Shown here in pieces: positions 34,935 to 42,060 of a stretch of DNA of 42,772 nucleotides. The translations under genes were made by a program, and so were the position numbers. Where the stretch lies: positions 1-42,772 of the forward strand of contig JAAETN010000022.1 of assembly GCA_024228355.1 (NCBI GenBank). Direction: 5' to 3'. The stretch's first letter is position 1. Each line of letters begins with the position of its first letter. This DNA comes from Maribacter sp. GTDB lineage: Bacteria; Bacteroidota; Bacteroidia; Flavobacteriales; Flavobacteriaceae. The notes under the pieces are model-generated. The model saw nothing but the letters and a program-made list of their open reading frames with translations. It ran no database searches and had not been told where the DNA came from.

Positions 34935-35574
34935 TTTTAGGTTCTTTTCTGAAAATAAGGTCCTGTTCCTCCATCGCCATTATCACCAATTTCACGTAGT
35001 CATTGATGGTCTTTTTAACATCTATGGGGTCAGTAATATCTATTGATCCCCTCCAGATCAATTCACGTTCTTTACCTTCACAAATACAGTATAATGAAGT
35101 TTCTGCATGGTAAATAGTAAAGTCATCGTAGTATTCTGGATCGTAATAAATGTCTTGATGACTTAGATAATCATCTTCAAAACCGCCATAGTATCTATCC
35201 AAATTGTCTATAGATCTTCTAAAATTTTCTACATTTTCAATACCTACCACTTTTGTGAACAAGATGGCATCAAAATCCTTATCCAATAATTGTTGTTCAA
35301 CATCTGCCAATTCTTGTTCAGACCTTTCCGCTGATGTGAATTTAACATCGAATAAATCCAAACTCCTCATAGACTCCACTCCCCTTTGTTTGAATTCTTT
35401 ATACAATTTGGTTTCATAGTCATTTCGAGCGTCCTCGTCTTGGGTCATACCTACAATCAGTACTTTATTCGCGTCAAAAAGTACGATATCGGGATTTTTC
35501 CAGTTCTCAACCAATTCGGCCGATGAACATCCCATCAATGCGATTAATGCTATTATGCTCAATTTTTTCATCAT
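34915..35574 (-). CDS. Lipoprotein of unknown function
   Basis: A 219-residue lipoprotein with a lipobox (ALMGC, Cys 15). The start of the mature domain reads VENWKNPD, then NKVLIVGMTQDEDARNDYETKLYKEFKQRG, reminiscent of a nucleotide-binding-like alpha/beta fold seen in several putative periplasmic stress lipoproteins. A tyrosine- and aspartate-rich stretch (about 126-152) follows. I do not recognise a named family with confidence. It lies between the helical protein gene (19-base gap) and the dehydrogenase gene (20-base overlap), so the three are co-transcribed. Confidence 0.7.
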   Translation of the reverse strand: MMKKLSIIALIALMGCSSAELVENWKNPDIVLFDANKVLIVGMTQDEDARNDYETKLYKEFKQRGVESMRSLDLFDVKFTSAERSEQELADVEQQLLDKDFDAILFTKVVGIENVENFRRSIDNLDRYYGGFEDDYLSHQDIYYDPEYYDDFTIYHAETSLYCICEGKERELIWRGSIDITDPIDVKKTINDYVKLVIMAMEEQDLIFRKEPKNEVTSL

Positions 35575-35593
35575 CCATGTTTTAGATTAAACT

Positions 35594-36037
35594 TCAGTTC
35601 AATAATCTTTTTTGTTTTTCCTTCTTCATTACTTTAGATATCATTTGGAATAAACTTCCCTTCAACTTTCGATATTCGATCAAATAATTATCTATGGTAT
35701 AAATCAAATCCCTGTGTGTTTCGGTATACGCTTTTTCCATTTTGGGTTGATCAACATCATCAAGCATTATCGATAGTTGGTTCTCGTGAACACGTACCTT
35801 TTTCAGCAATAGATCAAGCCCTGATTCGGAATTGGAAATTGATATTACCAGTTTTCTGCTTTCTTCGAACAAGCCTAGACTTGTAATGGGCAATGTATAG
35901 GATTTAATCAAATCGTTTAGGAATAATTGTTCGTCTTTTGCGAATTTTAGTTCAGAAATCCATTCTAGTGATGTCTGATGCATTTCTTCAGGACTTTTCC
36001 ATTCCAAATACCTATAAATCTGTTTTTTAGTTTTCAT
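35594..36037 (-). CDS. Small helical protein, paralogue of the gene at 37096-37527
   Basis: A 147-residue all-helical cytoplasmic protein with no signal peptide. I do not recognise a named family. It aligns over most of its length with the protein at 37096-37527: both have EE(M/L)H near the start, DE..F...L..SY, LFE, later HE..L..M, and a basic tail. The two copies flank the LytTR regulator gene. It is the first gene of the minus-strand group with the lipoprotein and D-lactate dehydrogenase-like genes. Helical-bundle form suggests a binding or regulatory role, not catalysis. Confidence 0.7.
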   Translation of the reverse strand: MKTKKQIYRYLEWKSPEEMHQTSLEWISELKFAKDEQLFLNDLIKSYTLPITSLGLFEESRKLVISISNSESGLDLLLKKVRVHENQLSIMLDDVDQPKMEKAYTETHRDLIYTIDNYLIEYRKLKGSLFQMISKVMKKEKQKRLLN

Positions 36038-36371
36038 TTTCTTTAACTTTTAAGGGTTAATAATCATAAGGAATAAGAGGATATTCCGCCATGGAAGCAC
36101 CATATTTCCTCATTCTAAATTATTCCTTTTCCATGCTTATAAAAATGATTTAAATCAGGCGAAAAGAATGTATATAGGATTTTGGATAAAACCGCGCTTG
36201 TAAATTTCGACACTACAATCAAAAATTATATGACGATAATCATTAGGAATCAACTTTATTAACTGTATTTTTGATTTTACCATATACCCTTTTCTCAATG
36301 TTTATCGAGAATTACGAGCATTGTTAGGGTTATAACCCAGTATTGGGTTTAATACTGCAAAGTACTTTAGC
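36038..36371. other. 334-base divergent intergenic region with repeats
   Basis: No credible gene is seen. It contains a 15-base imperfect direct repeat, ATAATCAT(A/T)AGGAAT, at 36060-36074 and 36236-36250 (14 of 15 identical). Near the LytTR start are a 12-bp palindrome, GGGTTATAACCC (36327-36338), and a 6-6-6 inverted repeat, AGTATT/AATACT (36339-36356). It should hold the promoters of the divergent helical-protein and LytTR genes. Confidence 0.5.
36327..36356. promoter_or_regulatory. Two adjoining palindromes upstream of the LytTR gene
   Basis: GGGTTATAACCC is followed at once by AGTATT-GGGTTT-AATACT, ending 15 bases before the start codon. The GGGTT unit recurs in both. An autoregulatory operator, or a leader hairpin that covers the start region, would fit. 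Confidence 0.4.
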
Positions 36372-37073
36372 ATGATTATCAAGACTTTGAACACTATAAT
36401 TATCGAAGACTCTGAAACCCAAAGGACGATAATCACCAAGTTGGTGAAAGAACATCCAAATTTAAATTTGATCGCAGATTATAGGAATGGTATCCTTGCT
36501 TTGAACAGTATTCGCGAGAACCAGGTTGATTTGATTTTATTGGATATAGAATTGCCCATGGTTAGTGGTTTCGAATTTTTGGAATCATTGGAAAAACCTC
36601 CTCTGATCATACTGATATCAGAAAAAGCGGATTATGCACTAAAGGCATTCGATTACGATATTACGGACTACTTACATAAACCCATTGAAAGGACTCGTTT
36701 TTATACTGCAATTGATCGTGCTTTGAGTAAACAAATTAATTTAACACGTATAAATGATAAAGAGGAATTTGTTTATGTCACCGTTAACCTTCAAAAAAAG
36801 AAGGTCTTTCTAAATTCAATAAAATGGATTCAAGCTTTCGGTGACTATATTAAATTAGTTACAACCGAAGGTAACTTTTTGGTGTTATCGACTATGAAGG
36901 CGTTTTTAAACAGAATGCCAGAAAATCAATTCGTTAGAGTACACAAATCATTCATTGTCAATGTAAATAAGGTGGATAATTGGAGTGCCAATAAGGTAGA
37001 AATAGATGGCACGAAATTACCGATGAGCAGATCAAGAAAAGATGAATTGGAAAAGATACTGACAACTTCTTAA
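36372..37073 (+). CDS. LytTR-family response regulator
   Basis: A 233-residue LytR/AlgR-type regulator. The receiver domain (1-120) has the acidic pocket E12/D13, phospho-acceptor D58 (LILLDIELP), a conserved serine in LISEKAD and lysine in LHKP. The LytTR DNA-binding domain (about 130-230) is seen in IQAFGDYIKLVTTEGNFLVLSTMKAF, FVRVHKSFIVNV and LPMSRSRKDELEK. No sensor kinase gene is next to it, so its partner lies elsewhere. It is flanked on both sides by minus-strand genes for paralogous helical proteins, likely targets. Confidence 0.93.
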   Translation: MIIKTLNTIIIEDSETQRTIITKLVKEHPNLNLIADYRNGILALNSIRENQVDLILLDIELPMVSGFEFLESLEKPPLIILISEKADYALKAFDYDITDYLHKPIERTRFYTAIDRALSKQINLTRINDKEEFVYVTVNLQKKKVFLNSIKWIQAFGDYIKLVTTEGNFLVLSTMKAFLNRMPENQFVRVHKSFIVNVNKVDNWSANKVEIDGTKLPMSRSRKDELEKILTTS

Positions 37074-37095
37074 TTTCCTCATTCAACCATTTTAA

Positions 37096-37527
37096 TCATT
37101 TAATGGGCTTTCTTCGCTTCAAAATACCTCCCGCATATTCAAAGATCTCAGATTTAAGATTTTGAAAATTTTCCAAACAACTTACGGTTTCCGCCTTTGT
37201 TTTTTCATGTTTTTGATAATACGCATTGTCACAGGCAACATCAGTACATTGAATCATCCCACCTAGGTCTTTTTCATGTTGTGTGATTAATTGACAAACT
37301 TTTTCTCGATTTACATTTGCCTTTTTCAATCTAGTTTGATAGTCCTGTAAACGCTCAAATAGGTTTGGGGTGTTTGGTTCAAAAATATAGGAATTCAATA
37401 AATGCTCTATAAACGTAAGTTCATCCTGCATTAGGTACAAATGTGACTTCAATTGTACGAAATCGGTATGTAATTCCTCAATTTTTTTAGATTGATCCGC
37501 CTTTGTGAATATGTTATTGGTAACCAT
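37096..37527 (-). CDS. Small helical protein, paralogue of the gene at 35594-36037
   Basis: A 143-residue helical protein with no signal peptide and no recognised family name. It is paralogous to the 147-residue protein upstream of the lipoprotein gene (shared EE-LH, DE..F...L..SY, LFE, HE..L..M and basic C-terminus). This copy has four cysteines (residues about 78-115), which the other lacks, so it could respond to redox or metal. It lies 68 bases beyond the beta-CASP gene on the same strand and is the last gene of the stress cluster. Confidence 0.7.
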   Translation of the reverse strand: MVTNNIFTKADQSKKIEELHTDFVQLKSHLYLMQDELTFIEHLLNSYIFEPNTPNLFERLQDYQTRLKKANVNREKVCQLITQHEKDLGGMIQCTDVACDNAYYQKHEKTKAETVSCLENFQNLKSEIFEYAGGILKRRKPIK

Positions 37528-37595
37528 GCCTATTGAATTTGTATAAAACTATCAATGACATTTATGCCTAACAATGATAAATATCAGTCCATAAA

Positions 37596-38966
37596 TCAAA
37601 CTATTAACTCTATTTGTTCATATAGTTTAGGAATGTGCACATGCCAATTGAATTCATCGGCTATTTTACTCCTAAACGCATCTAAGGCAGTTGGCTCGCC
37701 ATGTATCAAAAAAACCTTCTCCGGTATATTCTTTATTCCATTCAACCATTGCATTAATTCTGATTGGTCGGCATGCGCTGAAAGACTTTCCAAATGCACA
37801 ATTTTAGCTTTGACAGGATAATACTTACCAAATAGCTTTAATTCATGGGCACCTTCCAAAAGTCGTCTTCCTCGGGTACCTTCGGCCTGATAGCCCACAA
37901 TTAGTACAGTTGTGCTTGCAGCGTCTATTAACTGTTTCAAATAAGTGAGTACCCTTCCACCAGTAACCATTCCACTACCAGCAATTACGATTTTTGGCCT
38001 AGGGTCATCAATGGTTTCCCAGGTTTCCTTATAGGAGCTGATGATTGTAACGTGCTCGCACATAGCATAATATTCTTTCATGGAAAGCTTATGCCAATGA
38101 GGGAAATGTTCAAATACCGACAAAACATTATTTCCCATAGGACTATCGACAAATATCGGAATGTTTGGAATTTTGTTCTTTTTATATAATAACCATAGAT
38201 GGTACATCAAGGATTGTAAGCGTTCAACGGCAAAAGAGGGAATGATAAGATTGCCCCTTTCGGTAACTGTTTTATGTGCCAATTCAATCAATAAGGCCTC
38301 TACATCTTCCTCTGGATGATTTTTGTTTCCATACGTACTTTCCACAAAGAGATAATCGGCCCATTTTGGCCTATCTGGTGGAGATAATAGCAAATCTTCT
38401 TGGCGACCAACATCTCCAGAAAATACAAATCGTTTTTCAAATATGTCCAATTCCAAAAAAGTCGCACCTATAATGTGACCATTATATTTACATCGAAACC
38501 TTATGTGGGGTGAAAGCGATAACCATTCATCTTTGTCAATAGCTTCAAACAAGCCTATGGCCTTTTTTGCTTCTTCCAATGTATAGAAAGGTAGCGCTGG
38601 GCTATGCTTACTATAGCCCTCTTTATTGGCCTTCTCGGCCTCTTCTTCGTGTATTTTGGCACTATCCCTTAAAATTATCCCAGCAATCTCCAGAGTCGGC
38701 ATTGTTCCCAATATCTTACCACTAAACCCTTCATTTACCAATCTAGGCAAATAGCCTGTATGATCCAAATGCCCATGGGTAAGTAATACAACATCAATTT
38801 TGTTGGCGTCAATGGACAAGGGCTTCCAGTTAAATTGCCTTAGCTCTTTCAATCCCTGAAACATCCCACAATCGACCATTATATTGAGCTCTGGGGTTTC
38901 CAAATAGAACTTGGATCCCGTAACGGTACCTGATGCGCCTAAAAAATGAACCCTAACCGTATTCAT
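37596..38966 (-). CDS. Metallo-beta-lactamase/beta-CASP RNase
   Basis: A 456-residue protein of the beta-CASP branch. Zinc ligands are THGHLDH (H64, H66, D68, H69), a histidine in KYNGHIIGAT, FSGDVGR, and the C-terminal SAHADQSEL and LIHGEP motifs. The beta-CASP insert carries FVDSPMGN and VIAGSGMVTGGR, and the RMMBL end is present. Family members cleave RNA, like the eukaryotic CPSF-73 group. It starts 5 bases after the ATP-cone nuclease gene ends, so they are co-transcribed. This places an RNA-processing enzyme inside a universal-stress-protein cluster. Confidence 0.92.
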   Translation of the reverse strand: MNTVRVHFLGASGTVTGSKFYLETPELNIMVDCGMFQGLKELRQFNWKPLSIDANKIDVVLLTHGHLDHTGYLPRLVNEGFSGKILGTMPTLEIAGIILRDSAKIHEEEAEKANKEGYSKHSPALPFYTLEEAKKAIGLFEAIDKDEWLSLSPHIRFRCKYNGHIIGATFLELDIFEKRFVFSGDVGRQEDLLLSPPDRPKWADYLFVESTYGNKNHPEEDVEALLIELAHKTVTERGNLIIPSFAVERLQSLMYHLWLLYKKNKIPNIPIFVDSPMGNNVLSVFEHFPHWHKLSMKEYYAMCEHVTIISSYKETWETIDDPRPKIVIAGSGMVTGGRVLTYLKQLIDAASTTVLIVGYQAEGTRGRRLLEGAHELKLFGKYYPVKAKIVHLESLSAHADQSELMQWLNGIKNIPEKVFLIHGEPTALDAFRSKIADEFNWHVHIPKLYEQIELIV

Positions 38967-38971
38967 AAAGT

Positions 38972-39814
38972 TCAGCAGTTACACAATTGACGAAGTTCAT
39001 TCATTATTTTTTCCTTTCTTGGTTCAGAAACTTCCAAATGGTCAAGAAAAAAACTGTCATTCAATAATTGACGGCATAATACAACATCCCTACTCAACAA
39101 AAATTGCTTTTCTCTTTTACTCAGCAATGTAGATACCGTGATGGGGTACAGACCCAATCTATCTATTCGGTCTTTTAAACCATCCCCTTTTGGAATATCC
39201 CAACTCAATAGATATAGGTCTGCACATTTACCATATGCAATGGCATCTTGAGTAAAGCGGGTATTGGTAACCACCCATCCTTTATCCATATGAACGGTAT
39301 TGTTTTTTTTACTTTCCCAATGGCTTTTAACGTCGTTGTATCTTGAATGTATGTACAATGGCACTTTCACATTACAATTACGCCCTTCTTCCCCGTGAAA
39401 CTTGCATTCAATGATGACAAGAAGTCCATTTTTTTTGGCAAAAACATCAACCTCATGTTTAACACAACTGCCTTGCATGACCTTACCAACTTCGGTAGAA
39501 TAACCCGAATAATCCAAAACAGCTGAAACGAATTTTTCAAATGGAAAGCCAGTAGGACCCAACTCATAAATTGCCTTTTTCAATTTGTATTTTGAGGCAT
39601 AGACCGATTTTTTCTTTTTCAACAAATTGAAAGCTCGATTATATATTTCTTTGGTGGAAATACCTTGATAAAGTTCATCGCGAACTTGGTCCACAATCTG
39701 GTTGACCAAGGTATCATCAGCGCCACTACGAAGTAAAGAACTTCTTAATTTTGTTAATGAAAATCTGGCCCTTTCTCCTGAGGCCTTGATAATTTGAAAT
39801 TCCTTGACTTCCAT
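38972..39814 (-). CDS. ATP-cone domain fused to Mrr-type PD-(D/E)XK nuclease
   Basis: A 280-residue two-domain protein. Residues about 4-88 are an ATP-cone (VKEFQIIKASGERARFSLTKL; LRSGADDTLVNQIVDQV), the nucleotide-sensing module of ribonucleotide reductases and NrdR. Residues 89-205 are an Mrr/restriction-endonuclease-like nuclease domain: GFPFEKFV with E93, HEVDVFAKK with D123, and IECKFH with E136 and K138 form the PD-(D/E)XK site. A helical C-terminal part follows with a cysteine-rich end (LRQLCNC). No methylase gene is present, so a restriction-modification role is unlikely. ATP/dATP-gated DNA or RNA cleavage is inferred. Confidence 0.85.
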   Translation of the reverse strand: MEVKEFQIIKASGERARFSLTKLRSSLLRSGADDTLVNQIVDQVRDELYQGISTKEIYNRAFNLLKKKKSVYASKYKLKKAIYELGPTGFPFEKFVSAVLDYSGYSTEVGKVMQGSCVKHEVDVFAKKNGLLVIIECKFHGEEGRNCNVKVPLYIHSRYNDVKSHWESKKNNTVHMDKGWVVTNTRFTQDAIAYGKCADLYLLSWDIPKGDGLKDRIDRLGLYPITVSTLLSKREKQFLLSRDVVLCRQLLNDSFFLDHLEVSEPRKEKIMNELRQLCNC

Positions 39815-39860
39815 GTGGGATTCTTTATGTGATAATCATTACCTCTATTAGTTGGATAAT

Positions 39861-40277
39861 TCAATAAGCAGGTTTACCAAAAAACTCCCGTACCAGTTTT
39901 TTCACTTGATTATCGGTCATGCTGTCGACTTTAGTTACGGTTTTGACCTTGGATGCCAGTAGTGGATATTTTTTATCAAGTTCTTTTTTGAACTTATTAG
40001 CAGTTTCGGCAGGCCCGAAAATTGCTATTGCATCAGCCGTTTTTATAAAATCAGCCAAATTCATGAAATAGGTCTTAAATTGATGTTTTTTCCGCTCCAG
40101 ATATTTGCTGTCCTGAACAACATCCTGTGGTCCCCACTTTGCAGATTTCGTACCCGATCCGCCTTTGGGACGAAAAACCTCTATATCGGACAATAGTGTT
40201 TCAAACCTTTCCGATTCTTCAGTAAGCGTAACCATATGCGCTTTTTCCTTATCAAGCCAAATGCCAATATTTTTCAT
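39861..40277 (-). CDS. Small eRF1-domain-2-like ('host attachment'/baeRF-type) protein
   Basis: A 138-residue protein from the ATG at the complement of 40275-40277 (six more residues are possible from 40295). The pattern IGIWLDKEKAHMVTL near the N-terminus, and ADAIAIFGPAETANKFKKEL at 81-100, match the single-domain family of 'attachment to host cells' proteins, which share the eRF1 domain 2 fold with bacterial baeRF factors. A loop with GGSG and GPQ (39-51) sits near where eRF1 has GGQ, but a true GGQ is absent. A ribosome- or tRNA-related role is thus only a hypothesis. It lies between the USP genes and the ATP-cone nuclease gene. Confidence 0.6.
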   Translation of the reverse strand: MKNIGIWLDKEKAHMVTLTEESERFETLLSDIEVFRPKGGSGTKSAKWGPQDVVQDSKYLERKKHQFKTYFMNLADFIKTADAIAIFGPAETANKFKKELDKKYPLLASKVKTVTKVDSMTDNQVKKLVREFFGKPAY

Positions 40278-40339
40278 ATTACGATTTTTAAACATTAAAC
40301 TAAAATTGCAAATTACCCGGGTTCTAATAATGATCTTAA

Positions 40340-41194
40340 TCAGTCTGTTCCGGGAATCACCAAAAATGGAATGTCAATATTAAAAGCCAACTTTTTGATT
40401 AAGGGCTCATGTAACAATTTTTCCAAAAAACTATATTCATAGTTGACCATGGCAAGCATTCCTATTCCCAATTCATCCAAAAACACCTGAATGGCTTTTG
40501 TCTTACTCGTAAAATTGGGCATCCAATGCACGGTATTTTCCATTGGGTCCAAATAAGCCCTCAAAGTTTTAAGATTACCTTCTTGTATCTTGGACATATG
40601 CTCTTCCTCGTTAATATGAACCACTCTTAAGGCCGCACCACAGTGTATGGCCATTCCCTTTAGGGGTTCTAGCACTTCTGCATCATAATATCTCTTATAA
40701 TTGGTCGCAAACGCGATTTCATAAGGCACTTTAAAATCAGCGTTCTCAGGTACTGCAAGAATTGGGCATTTTTTTATCGAAGCCATGGTCTTGGTTGTCG
40801 AGCTGCCCAAATATACCCCTAAACCACTAGTCTTACCCTTATTGCCCATAACTACGAGGTCTATTTTATAATCATCAATTGCTTGGGAAATGGTCTCAAT
40901 CAAATCCATTTTTTTGGATATCATTTTGTAATTGTGCTTTGGGCATTTATTATCCAAGTTGACTCTATGGAAGGTGTGTTTCAACTCTTCGTTGGACTCA
41001 TCTTTAAGCTGCTCCAACAATCCTTTGTGTTCCCCATTGCCATTATCAATGTTTCTACTGATCAGGGGGGTACTTTCACTATAGGCATTCAATAAAAAAA
41101 AATTACATGCTTTACTCTTAAATAGTTTTGAAGCGAAATAAAGTGCATTATACGCATCATTCGAAAAATCGGTGGGCACTAATATGTTTCGCAT
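40340..41194 (-). CDS. Universal stress protein with two Usp domains
   Basis: A 284-residue tandem UspA protein. The first domain (1-150) has the start ILVPTDFSNDAYNAL and an ATP-binding loop of the G-x2-G-x9-G-S/T type (MGNKGKTSGLGVYLGSS). The second domain (about 150-284) keeps the fold but its loop is replaced by EYSFLEKLLHEPL, so it probably does not bind ATP. It starts 2 bases after the preceding USP gene ends. Cytoplasmic USPs help survival in growth arrest, starvation or low oxygen. Confidence 0.92.
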   Translation of the reverse strand: MRNILVPTDFSNDAYNALYFASKLFKSKACNFFLLNAYSESTPLISRNIDNGNGEHKGLLEQLKDESNEELKHTFHRVNLDNKCPKHNYKMISKKMDLIETISQAIDDYKIDLVVMGNKGKTSGLGVYLGSSTTKTMASIKKCPILAVPENADFKVPYEIAFATNYKRYYDAEVLEPLKGMAIHCGAALRVVHINEEEHMSKIQEGNLKTLRAYLDPMENTVHWMPNFTSKTKAIQVFLDELGIGMLAMVNYEYSFLEKLLHEPLIKKLAFNIDIPFLVIPGTD

Positions 41195-41196
41195 TT

Positions 41197-42045
41197 CTAA
41201 TTGTTTTTGTGTGGGGGAATTACCATAAATGGTATGGTTACATGAAAACCTAACTTCTTGATGATAGGCTCAATAAAAAGTCGTTCAAAGAAAGTATGGC
41301 GATTTTGTACCATAACCAAAAGGTTCACCTTATTCTTTTGTTGGAAATTATTTATGGCCGTAATCACTTCTTGATTAGGCATTTCATGGAACAAATGGGC
41401 AATATTGCCAAAAATTTTGTCCAATTTTGCCTTATTCTTTATTTGGCCCCCAGTAAGGTCATAACCAGCTGAAACATGCATTACATCTATTCTTGAAATA
41501 TGGTGTTTCGCCAAATATTCCAACTCTCTTAATTGTTCTTCTTGATAATTGATACCCAAATCTGTGGGGAACAATATCTCCTTGGGATTTTCATATTTAA
41601 AATCAGGCGGTACGGCAATGACCGGACAACAGGCTTTTTTAATTACATGTACTGTATTCGTACCAATAAGAATCTCTTTGGCACCAGTTGCTCCTTGTGT
41701 GCCCATAATGACCATATCGGCATTTTCATTCCTTGAGGTTTCTACAATTTCTTCGACCAGGGTATTGAAAGCCGAATGTACCATGAAGGTATGTTTCTTA
41801 TTGTTAAACTCCGCTATCAATCGTTTTTTAAGATCTTTTAACTCGGTCAATGAATTTTCTTGATAAATGTCCCCAAGGCCTATCTGTCCAGGGCTGTGCA
41901 ATACATATTCGGCCTGATAAATTGCAGGCGTATACGTATGTAATAAGTAAAAAGTGCATTCATCGTCCTTAAAGAGATTAATAGCGTAACAAATCGCATT
42001 ATATGCGTTGTCTGAAAAATCGGTGGGCAGAATTATACGTTTCAT
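41197..42045 (-). CDS. Universal stress protein with two Usp domains
   Basis: A 282-residue tandem UspA protein, paralogous to its neighbours. The start is IILPTDFSDNAYNAI; the first domain holds the ATP-binding loop (MGTQGATGAKEILIGTN) and CPVIAVP, while the second has RHTFFERLFIEPI in place of the loop and ends IPFMVIPPHKNN. The pattern of one intact and one degenerate site is repeated in all three USPs here, so it was fixed before they duplicated. It is 15 bases downstream of the third USP gene. Confidence 0.92.
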   Translation of the reverse strand: MKRIILPTDFSDNAYNAICYAINLFKDDECTFYLLHTYTPAIYQAEYVLHSPGQIGLGDIYQENSLTELKDLKKRLIAEFNNKKHTFMVHSAFNTLVEEIVETSRNENADMVIMGTQGATGAKEILIGTNTVHVIKKACCPVIAVPPDFKYENPKEILFPTDLGINYQEEQLRELEYLAKHHISRIDVMHVSAGYDLTGGQIKNKAKLDKIFGNIAHLFHEMPNQEVITAINNFQQKNKVNLLVMVQNRHTFFERLFIEPIIKKLGFHVTIPFMVIPPHKNN

Positions 42046-42060
42046 TTTTCAAGATTTTAA

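Noticed and set aside
37596-38966. Beta-lactamase (antibiotic resistance)
   Set aside because: Beta-CASP insert and RMMBL motifs identify an RNase-type member; there is no signal peptide.
38972-39814. Restriction-modification or phage defence nuclease
   Set aside because: No methylase, specificity or other defence gene is near, and the N-terminal ATP-cone and USP/RNase neighbours suggest a physiological role.
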